Source: Amphiura filiformis
Lineage: Eukaryota > Echinodermata > Ophiuroidea > Amphilepidida > Amphiuridae
Reading direction: 5' to 3'
Length of the DNA stretch: 64,000 nucleotides
Assembly (NCBI RefSeq): GCF_039555335.1
Contig: NC_092631.1
Location: 4,059,501 to 4,123,500, forward strand
Under the pieces are notes generated by a model, which ran no database searches, was not told the origin of the DNA, and was given only the letters and a program-made list of their open reading frames with translations. Each line of letters begins with the position of its first letter. Position 1 is the stretch's first letter. The translations under genes and the position numbers were made by a program. Below are positions 41,957 through 64,000 of this stretch, in pieces.

Positions 41957-42391
41957 GCTAAAATGTGACATGTCATGTCAAAAGGAGACACTTTTGGGCA
42001 GGCTATCAATTTTGAGGTTTTTACATATCTTAAATATAGAGATATTTTGCTCCACAACGCTGTTTTTCCCAATGAAATCGGACATTCCTAAGCGTAGATA
42101 TTGAGTTTGTAAGTTATGGTATTATAAAATTGGAAATTGAGATATCGGCCTTTAAAAATATTATTGACAATGTTGAGAGTAGGAATTACCTTGAAAATGT
42201 CTCAAAAATACAAGATGCCAGTTATATTCTGGTCTGAAACTATCAGACAATATCTTTAACATTAATAACATCACAAATTTGCAACAAACCCAAATTGTGA
42301 AAAAATCACCCCCGGGCAGATTTTAGGCTATTTCTCCATTTGCGATCCTGCCCAAAAGTGTCTCCTTTTGACATGACACGTCACAAATAGC
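41957..42391. repeat. Foldback, TGTCAAAAGGAGACAC arms
   Basis: ATGTCAAAAGGAGACACTTT and complement AAAGTGTCTCCTTTTGACAT, 435 bp overall. Confidence 0.7.
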
Positions 42392-43649
42392 CAGCGGGGC
42401 TTCTTTCCTGTTACCTTGTTATTTCAGCTTAAAATGGACAGAAACCATTCCTGACATTTAATACTAATATTATTTCAGCATTTAGAGTAAAGTATAACAA
42501 AATTTAAATTAAAATTTGATGGAATTTGTCATTGTGGCTTTAAGTGCAAGCTGGAACATGTGTAAACATAACACTAATCAGGTATGAAAACAATTAACAA
42601 CATTTTAATTTAAAAATTAAGACTATATATCGTGGCTTTAAATGCTCAGCAACTAAGCTCTGTTAGTATTACGGTGGACTTGTGGTTTTCAAAAAGGTTG
42701 AGCTGGAATTATTTTTTTTACTTCCAGCCAAATTCAATCTTTAAAATAATAAATTATTATATGACCTCTCAGAACAGCTGGTATTATAACAGATTTGTCA
42801 AGTGCCAAAAGTCCTCAATACGTAGATGGGTTTCTCTACCAGAAGTCAGTTTGAACACAATTCCTTCCCACAATATTAAAGTGTATTGTATAACATTAAC
42901 AAAGGAAATGGAAATCTCAAAGCTGTATCTATGAGTTATGCAATACGCCTATTACATTTTGAGCAGGAATTTTGGTCAACATGATTTCTGTTAGATAAAT
43001 TCAGGATCCACAAAGCAACGTAATTTAATGTGCTAGAGTTTGATCAACAGAATTCCAATTGGTTTTGTTCTTTCCGACTTTTGTTATATAGTTGTCTTAT
43101 TTCAGAAGACCACATTTACAAACAGGCCTTGAAATAAGCTGTTTACAAGCAGGGAAATTGTGGGCTATGGGCTAAATCAGTCATTTCCAAACTAGATCTT
43201 TTGGTGATGAGGTAATACATTGAAAAGGTCCATTTGGTAACTGACCCTTAAAAATTATTTTTGGTGACACTATTTAAATATTAATGTTCTATTTGTTGCA
43301 AATAAGGGCTTTCTTCTTTTCCAGAAAAATAGGATCATCGGGTGATAGGTGTAAAACATGGGGTCTCTGGATGACTGCATAGAAACAGTCTCTAAAAGAT
43401 CCATCATTTTGGACAGGGAATTTGCTCCTTTAGTGATGGGCAAAAGTAATGACTTTGACAGGTGCTACATTGTATTTATAGCTGTTGTAAAGTTTTATTA
43501 ATCTCAGAAATAAATCAAATTGTTAAATAAAGGCCATAGCCAGGTCAAATGGTGGACAGATGTCAATATCTAGCTTAGGCATTGAAGTACACTGTGAAAA
43601 TGGTTTTATATCTAATCCCTACAGAGCAAATGTACACATTTCCGGTAAG

Positions 43650-43850
43650 TACTGTATGAGTGGTAATTTTCGCGAGGGTTTTATTTCCGTGAATTTCGCT
43701 CCAACCGCGAAAATAACACCTCACGAATATACATTAATGTATTACAAGTATAGGGAAGGACCGGGCAATCGCGATAATAACAATCGCAAAAATGTCTCTC
43801 ACTCCAAATCGTGAAAATAACTGTACGCGAAAATTACCACTTATACAGTA
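43650..43850. repeat. TACTGTAT MITE, copy 2
   Basis: TACTGTATGAGTGGTAATTT / AAATTACCACTTATACAGTA ends; CGCGAAAAT motifs as in 40773-40995. Confidence 0.72.
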
Positions 43851-44112
43851 TTCATTATTGCACAGTATGCTAAAAGACCAAGGTATTAGAAGCATAACTA
43901 CTGCTGCTGTTTTTACAGTGGCGTTACTTGAAGCTGTAGATCCTGACTTGGTATGAATTTTTGAAAATCAAAGTCATCTCACTGAAATTTCCAAATTCAT
44001 TTCAAACTGGATTGTAAGTGAAAACTTGTGCTTAATAAAAACTCAATGGATTCTTAACTTTGTATAGTACATAATACAATTATTGTGTGTTGTTTTATTT
44101 ATGCGTGTTTAT

Positions 44113-44415
44113 AGTGGCAGCAATAGGGGGTAATAAGTTACTTTTTTTTGGAGGGGGTGGGCAAATTTTAAAAATTCCTCATATCTTGCTATTTTTGCCC
44201 CAATTCTTTCTATGATTGTAACCCCCCAGACACCACCAGTGGTGTGTTCATCACTTAAAACTTTGAAGCAATAGATAGACGTCCAAGTCTGGTACATTTT
44301 AAGCAAATTTTGGCAACATGTTTTGAAAATCCCATTTTTTTGGGCACAAATTGTAACTTTATGTTTCTGCAAATATTCTCTACCCCCTCCAAAAAAAAAT
44401 TGCTATCGCCAGTTC
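44113..44415. repeat. Foldback, GGCAGCAATAGGGGGT ends
   Basis: Left GGCAGCAATAGGGGGTAATA and CTTTTTTTTGGAGGGGGT pair loosely with right ACCCCCTCCAAAAAAAAA and TTGCTATCGCC. Confidence 0.55.
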
Positions 44416-44570
44416 CATGGAACAAAAACACTATGTACTATCTCTTCAGTAGAGTGTCTATGTGACTTCGGCTTGGCAATGCCTTAGTGTCAGAACATTT
44501 ATCTTGTGTTCACAGGCAAGCAATAAGTTGCCATATTTACATAAAATATGATGAACCAAATTCCTATTAA

Positions 44571-44906
44571 AGGAGTATTTCGTGATCCTAGCATCCTCTT
44601 TTTATGACATTTTTCAGTAGATATCCACGAAAAAAGCTTATTTCCAAAATTTCAGTTGATTCCGATTTTGCGTTTGCGAGTTATGCATGATTATGTGTAT
44701 TACACTGCTCCATAGACAATGTGTTGTAATTTCGTTCTGGTGCACCAGAGCGAAATTCAAATTTGGCAATATTTTTTTTTTTTTTTTTAATCTGCAAGAA
44801 ATATTTGGTACATAAACATTATGTAGCCAGAGGTATCCAGTGGTGTAAAAATCTCAACTTTTTTGGGAAAAGTGGGGGATGAGGCTGTGGATCACGAAAT
44901 GCCCCT
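44571..44906. mobile_element. TTAA MITE family 3, copy 3
   Basis: AGGAGTATTTCGTGATCC..GGATCACGAAATGCCCCT, TTAA at 44567-44570 and 44907-44910. Its central palindrome is disturbed by one base; a T-run interrupts the right half. Confidence 0.87.
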
Positions 44907-46067
44907 TTAAGGCAGCTGTGTACTCTCAGACATGCATGTAGTAAAAGTGCCATAACTTTTTAATTATTAACGCAAGACATATAAAAGTATACATTTTTAT
45001 AAAGGCAAGACATCAATGAATCTTAATATAAATACAGATTTGGTGTAAAACAACAATTATGAAGAAAATCACAAAAAGTGATTTTTGGCAATTTTGTTCG
45101 GTACATCATAACAAAAAAACACCCTTTCCAAAAATTTTTGTTTTGTTTTTTTCTTAATCTTGAGACACCATTCCAAAAACGTTTTTTTTAGTTTTTGATA
45201 TTGGCCTTATTTTTGAGATATTGACCATATAAGGCATCAAAATGAACTTTTAAAATTCACAAACGCCCATTTGCACAAAATGATGCCTAAAATCGGAAAT
45301 AGACCAAAATATACAAAAATGAGAAAAAAGTTTCTTAAGTCGATCATGCTTTTTATGATGAGCATAATTGCTTACCTATAGATGCTGTATTTATTGAGTT
45401 ATCGTGTACCTAAATCGTCATTTTACAGAGAAAATGAACATTGAAATAAAGGCCGTTGAAGTTTAAAGTGGTCATATTTTGCACTTTGATCGAAGCTCAC
45501 AGGAGAATGCGGCAGTTCTCGTTTTTCTACCTCACATTACGTGAACATCGGGTAAATCCACAGCCCTTAGAGAAGTTTTGGCGAAATCTATTCATATCTT
45601 GATGTTTAAATCGGGGAAAGAACTTGAAAAAATTCACATTTTATCAGCTAAAAACGGAGCCATTTGACCGCTAGGTTTTTATGAAATCAGTGCTTCCTGG
45701 TGCTTCCATAAGATGCTTGTGGCGCATGCAGCTAAGCGTTGCGTATGCGTAAGCGTATCTGTGCGTTAACAAATTTGCTGGCGTCTACAAAACGCGATGC
45801 GTTGTTCTTGGCGTATACCCGATGGTACAACAAAGATTTTCTTTCCTTTTAAATTGCGGAAAGCGAGTGAAATAGTGAAATAAAATCCATAAAATAGAGC
45901 AGTTGGAGTTAACAAATCTGGATTTTCTTTCCTTGTATTTATAAAAAACATAAAGTAAATACATTTCAAAAAAGCTCAATTTCGCGAAAGAAACAATGTC
46001 TTGAGTACACAGCCGCGTTAACATGATTAATGAATTACATACAATGTAAGGTCCAGAGTAAATGATA

Positions 46068-46241
46068 TTTCACTAGGGATGGGTTAGGAAACAAACAAAT
46101 GATCAAATAATAATGAATATAAAGTTTTGTTTCATAGCTGATCGCTCCCTGGTCCCCTCCCTCTGAAACAAAACTGGGATTGGGTGGGTCAAAATATAAT
46201 TTTTTTTTTTTTTAAATCTTGAAAACCCATCCCTAGTGAAA
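46068..46241. repeat. Foldback, TTTCACTAGGGATGGG ends
   Basis: TTTCACTAGGGATGGGTT / AACCCATCCCTAGTGAAA-like ends around 174 bp. Confidence 0.7.
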
Positions 46242-48529
46242 TTGGCCTTCACCAGTCATACGGAATAAACCAAAAGATTGCCGGATGAGGACCTATGAAT
46301 GAAACCAATTTTGTTTGAAGGAGGGAGGATTGATTATATGCCTCTCGTATTATCTTTTAAAGTTGTGTGATCCACTTAATTATGGCGGCTGGGCAAGCTT
46401 TTTAACAAAACTAGCAGTTTTAAGGCTTTATGTTTTTGTTCCCGGTCACCAGGAATGCAATACGCCTAAATGTCTTACAATGTGCTGCACAGAGAATGCA
46501 TTTTACATAATGCAGCAACTGTTTCATGTAAGATGGTCTCGCACAACATGCTCCATGTTGTTTTCACTCATTCTGCCCAATCATCGTAATTAGTTGTTAG
46601 GGGGAGGGGCACGGACTCAGTGGGACTCCCTTGATTTCTTGAAGCCCGAGATTGGAGGGTGAGTGATACCCCTCTGTTGACACAAAATGTTTAAACAATG
46701 ACATTCAACATCACAGGCACTAATTCATAAATACATCACACACTTTCCCTGTGTGCTAATTTATTTATTTCCACCCTGTTCATGACATAAACATGCTATA
46801 TTGAAAGCAAGTTCACAACAAATAATCAAAATGTAATGAAAATTATAATGTTATGAGTGCAGCACTCTTTCTTAAGATTCTAAAGAGCCAAACAAAGAGC
46901 CATAGTGACAAGTTTTGTAACATTAATACAGAGCAAACCTTTGTATTAGACTTTCTTCTATCTTTTCTCATTTTTGATACTCCATTTTTCGCACTAATGT
47001 GGCAGTGACGTCAATGCCTTGAGACAACCCTTTTGCACGCATCTATGCCAACGCTTTGAGTGAACTCTAGCGATTTGAAGCTGCGCCCAATGAAATGTAC
47101 ACTAACGACACTGCCACATCAGGGTGAAAAATGGTATAGCAATGTGTTTGCTAATCGGTAAAAAAAGACATTATTTTTCCTTTCTAACTTTCCATTCGAT
47201 CTGAATCAGAGTATAAATTCACCACAAAAAGCTGTTTTTTTTATAGAGGTTTACTTTTGATTGTTGTTTGACATGGCAAAACAAGACGTCAAAAACTAAA
47301 GCAAAATATGGAAATCAAAGTGTGTTGAAACAAATCAAAAATGCTGCAAGCAGATTTACTACATGCAGACTTGTGGGTTTTCAACACTTTCAGTTTATCA
47401 TAATGACAAGATATTGATTATAATTATTCAAATTTCAGGTCACATACTAAAATGAGACCAACAGCAAACTTGCTGTACTCACAATTTCAATTATAAAATG
47501 AACACAATATGCTATTTTAAACATGTATATAATTTCACATGTCTGCTGTGTCCCATAACCTCCATGCGGACGTGCAGTTGTGTCGATCGCAGGAACGCGA
47601 GGGGCATTCATTCAATTAAATTGATCTTAATTTAAACAAACCTTTGCGGGTAGATCTAAGATGTCGTTATGATGATGACACCAGGGGTCTACCTACAAAG
47701 GCTTATGGGATTTACTGAAAAGGTCAATTGCAGTTTATAATGCTATCCCACAATGAAAGATATAATCCAGTGTCAGCATCGCTCATAATGTACTTTTTCC
47801 CAGTATCCCATCATGCACTATTGCAGAGTACCCACTCTCATCTGTGAACATAAATTTGAGCATGATACAGGAAGTCAAATGTGGGTATGGGAATATTGCC
47901 AGCTTAAGTAACCCTGGAATGGGGCTTTGTGGAATTTATACGTAAGAAGGTCTCTGCAGGGCATAACCATTTATTATTTTTATATATCTGTTCACCTGGA
48001 GTTTGGCAGTGACATCAGTACTTTTACGTAGTTGCGCCCCAAGCGTACCCACAAACTGCCCTTGTATATGTGTATATTTGCTTCGCATGGTCAGGTTAAT
48101 GCAACCAGCGAAATATGTGTGTATGTCCAACATTTCAGACAATGCTCAACATTTAAGACAAAGTGCTGTGCAGATTATTGATAATTCTATACAAAATACT
48201 GATTTTTGGTGCTACACATTTCCACACTAAATTATGTATAATTATTGTCTGTGTCAATGCAACAGCTTATTTCAATATTCCCTCCTTCAAGGCAGACTGA
48301 CAATATGTATCATAAACATTAATATGAAATCTGTCACATGCCCACAATCTAATAATCATGTTTCATTATGTCAAAATATTGTCCATTCAATATCATTTAA
48401 AATTCATCTTTAGTTAAAATCAAATGTTTTGCATATACATGTATACAAAATCTGTATTTTTGTCCTAGGCAAAAATTCCCCTCCTCTCATAAGTCCAGTA
48501 TTTCAATCATATGAATCACAGTTCAACAT

Positions 48530-61490
<12,961 letters not shown>

Positions 61491-61700
61491 CTTTGGTCTT
61501 CACAGATATTTTCTTTCTGTATAAAACACAAACTTTTGCCAGCGTTATGTAGCTGCAAAATTTTTCTCTACGTAACTGACCCTCACCACCAGCCCTGACC
61601 TCCACGGCGCACGCCGACCGGATATTGAACTCAGAGTCAGGCAGTTGTCAGAACCGGAACCTTGACTGTGACCTTTTACAATGCGAATACACAGATAGAT
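61491..61700 (-). promoter_or_regulatory. ETFA 5' UTR and promoter region (by position only)
   Basis: Less AT-rich than its surroundings, directly upstream of the ETFA ATG. No TATA box or initiator was recognised, so the start site is not placed. Confidence 0.35.
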
Positions 61701-62005
61701 TCCTCCAGCAAAAACTCACGCAGGAACCACATAATATTATATGCATGTGGGACATTTAAGCCCGGGACATAAGCCCACCACAAGCTTACCCGAGTCCCGA
61801 TTCTAGAAAAATGCAGCTTCCCGGGGAAGAAATTTTGACCCAATGATATACCAAAAGTCAAAATGTTTTACTAATTTTCCCAAAACTTTTTGGAAAATTT
61901 CAAAATTTTGGCTAGATTGGGGCTATTTTTCGAAAAAAAATTGAAAAAATTCTGAAAAAAGGACCCATTCATATACCAAAATTGGCTTTAAAAAAGGGGT
62001 CATTG

Positions 62006-62369
62006 CAGTGGGGTAACTACGGGGGGGGGGGCAGGGGGGGCAACATGCCCCGGGCGCCATTTAGGGGGGCGGCAAATTGACTTATTCAGCATCGATTCTG
62101 GGCCCCTTCAAGCGATGAAAGTCAAAATTTTTGTGCGTTTTGCGCGCATTTCATCACAACATTTCATCAGAACATTTTAGACCGATACCGTATTCAACCA
62201 AAATTAATGAGTGTATAGGCCATATTTGTCAAAAATTTCGCGCGCAATTGTTAAGGATGGGCGGGCATTATGTATCCTTAGTCCTACTGCCCGCGTAAGA
62301 TATTCTCGGGGGCTAGGGCGCCAATTTTGTTTCTTGCCCCGGGGGCCCCCAACCCTAGTTACGCCACTG
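62006..62369. mobile_element. hAT-like MITE nested in another repeat, perfect 8-bp duplication
   Basis: CAGTGGGGTAACTACGGGGG at left, CCCTAGTTACGCCACTG at right; GGTCATTG at 61998-62005 and 62370-62377. Its host (ATATACCAAAA..GGTCATTG.ATATACCAAAA) resembles 36650-36900. 364 bp. Confidence 0.88.
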
Positions 62370-62469
62370 GGTCATTGATATACCAAAAGGCCAAAAATGT
62401 TAATCCTGTCTTGAAAATAGGCCTATTGGTCCGATGAGATGCACCTGTTAGTCACACTGTAATGTTTTT

Positions 62470-62657
62470 CCGATGCGCGCACTGTACTCCGCGCACACTC
62501 CCGTTGATACTCGCGATAGCGCACCGCGAAAGCACGCGATAGTGCACCGCGTGAACGCTAAACGCGCGGACGCGCGAATAGTGCACCGCGTGAGCAGCGA
62601 AACGCTGTGACGCGAACGCGAGATAGCGGACAGAGGACGGACGGACGGACGGACACG
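62470..62657. repeat. GC-rich GATAGYGCACCGCG repeats and (GGAC)n
   Basis: GTGCACCGCG-like units recur three or four times, ending in a GGAC tetranucleotide run at about 62636-62655. Confidence 0.75.
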
Positions 62658-62771
62658 CCGTAATTAGTATTAAGATAACATAAAACATTAAAATTATGAG
62701 CCAACTCTCTGTACTCGCAGCTATGCATTGAGTGCTTTATAGACTTGGGACAAGTATTTTGACTTCAAAAT

Positions 62772-62835
62772 TTAAAAAAAAAAAAAAACATTCAAAATTG
62801 CATTTTAATAGTGGCCCATCCTCAAAATCTCAAAT

Positions 62836-62867
<32 letters not shown>
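62772..62867 (+). repeat. Two poly(A) tracts
   Basis: Runs of about 15 and 27 A. They could be tails of decayed retroelements; no body identified. Confidence 0.7.
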
Positions 62868-62869
<2 letters not shown>

Positions 62870-63356
62870 GCTTTGTTGCCAGTTAGAAATAACTTAAGGA
62901 TTAGGATTGCTATGTTTTATTTAGCAAAACAAGATATTTTTTTAATTCCAAAAAAATTAGGCTGTCCGAAAACCAATATTTCACATTTGTATCCTCTGTC
63001 TTTACAAGTGTAGGCCTGAGTGCAGCCCCATGAAATTTCTGCATCGTTGGACAGATGTTTAATGGGCAATGTTCAGAAGAGTCTGAGAATCCTTATATCC
63101 TTTCTGCCATGTTCAGTGTCAAATTTGTAACCCGTGCGTTCCGTTTCCATGGCATCGGTCGCACAATTTAAGGATTTTTGGCATTTTTTACCCCAAAATG
63201 TGACATTTTAGCTAGTTATTTCTTTCAAATTAAATGGAGTAGAAACCGTTTTAGTATGCAGAATACATGTCATTGACAGATAGATATTTAATAATGAACA
63301 AAATTATTAAATATCACCGTAATTCAATAAATATAATGGGTAAAAATGCCATTTTT

Positions 63357-63417
63357 GGTGTTTTTTGTGCAGTTTTGGTGTTTTTTGTGCAGTTTTGGTG
63401 TTTTTTGTGCAGTTTTG
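63357..63417 (+). repeat. Short minisatellite
   Basis: Three units of GGTGTTTTTTGTGCAGTTTT, about 22 bp each. Confidence 0.9.
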
Positions 63418-64000
63418 ACCAAAAAATATAATTTTTACATGGAAAAAGGGTCTAGGCCTGTATCAATAATTACTAAGATGGATATTTTATCAAAAAAAAC
63501 CTAAAAAAGACAATCACAAAATTTTTCTGTGACCTATGGTTTTTGTCTTATGACCTCTTGAAATTCTTAGGCATAAAATTCACGTTTTTAGTGATTTGGT
63601 CATATTGGCCAAAAATCACCCTTTTCACCATTTTTAGCAATTTCTTGCATTGCAAAAGTTTATAGGCCTAACAGGTCTACGGTCTTCTTTAAGAAGAGAA
63701 TTCAAAGAGAAGACATTTTCTATGGAAACGGCCATCCACACGGTCAATTTTACTAATTTACTCAATCATACTTAGGGAAATTTGCTGAAAAATGAGCATA
63801 ACCGAAAAGTGTGAAATTAGTACAGTGAGTGTATTGGTACTGAAGTGGCGTGCCAAAAATTGCCTTTCCCCCTCTTGGCATGCCAAAATTTCACCCCTCC
63901 CGGCCTGCCAAAACCCCACCCTTTTTTGAGTTCCCAATTTGGAGCTATTTGGCATACCTTTTTAGTGGTCTAAGATAGGCCGGCCGGCCGTATAAACGTG

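Larger units (their letters stand above)
38078..48529. other. Convergent intergenic region PDAP1-ETFA
   Basis: About 10.4 kb with no supported gene. Short ORFs here show no family motif. It holds at least eight MITE or foldback copies, listed separately. Stretches 41170-41940, 42400-43640, 44915-46060 and 46250-48520 show no clear structure beyond A/T runs and a short GTGGCAGTGACGTCA / CACTGCCACATCAGG inverted pair at about 46998-47128. Confidence 0.55.

Noticed and set aside
45766-46024. Overlapping minus-strand ORFs at 45.8-46.0 kb
   Set aside because: No conserved motif, AT-biased residues, two competing frames and no splice context linking them to ETFA.
62452-62688. 78-aa minus-strand ORF in the GC-rich tract
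   Set aside because: It is a translation of GTGCACCGCG-type repeats and a GGAC run.

Overview
The window is AT-rich metazoan nuclear DNA: three conserved eukaryotic genes in many small GT..AG exons, set in a dense field of transposon relics. There are no viral genes, CRISPR arrays, rRNA or canonical tRNA genes. The protein matches, the LINE and SINE types and the many foldback MITEs suggest a marine invertebrate, perhaps an echinoderm or hemichordate. That placement is inference only.

Layout. (1) About 1.5-24.0 kb, minus strand: ELAC2, long-form tRNase Z (tRNA 3' processing). Twenty exons were assembled by hand and all junctions keep frame. They encode about 692 residues, from a mitochondrial-type N-terminus through the HxHxDHH metal site. 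The C-terminal exons lie beyond the left edge. (2) 26.6-38.1 kb, plus strand: a PDAP1 homologue (28 kDa heat- and acid-stable phosphoprotein) in six exons, complete at 188 aa, divergent from ELAC2. (3) 61.5-48.5 kb, minus strand: ETFA, electron transfer flavoprotein alpha subunit, complete, convergent with PDAP1. With one copy of its fifth exon it would be 337 aa.

Main discovery: the fifth coding exon of ETFA (111 bp, symmetric phase 1-1) is present six times in tandem (53231-54076). The period is exactly 147 bp, so neighbouring copies are separated by 36-nt introns with intact GT and AG ends. All six copies are open, and four protein variants are encoded; one changes the VRGTSF motif to VMGTSF. 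This could be a new mutually exclusive exon cassette in a core mitochondrial redox protein, or a recent exon-bearing minisatellite.

The rest is mobile DNA, mostly in introns: two broken non-LTR retrotransposon ends, a Penelope-like GIY-YIG relic, a tRNA-derived SINE, a Tc1/mariner-type element keeping only the DNA-binding part of a transposase, a mariner-type foldback with a Tc1 C-terminal fossil, hAT-like insertions with 8-bp duplications, a small family with 10-bp duplications, several TTAA-flanked foldbacks, and many other palindromic MITEs. Intergenic stretches (24.0-26.5, 38.1-48.5 and 61.6-64.0 kb) showed no further genes.
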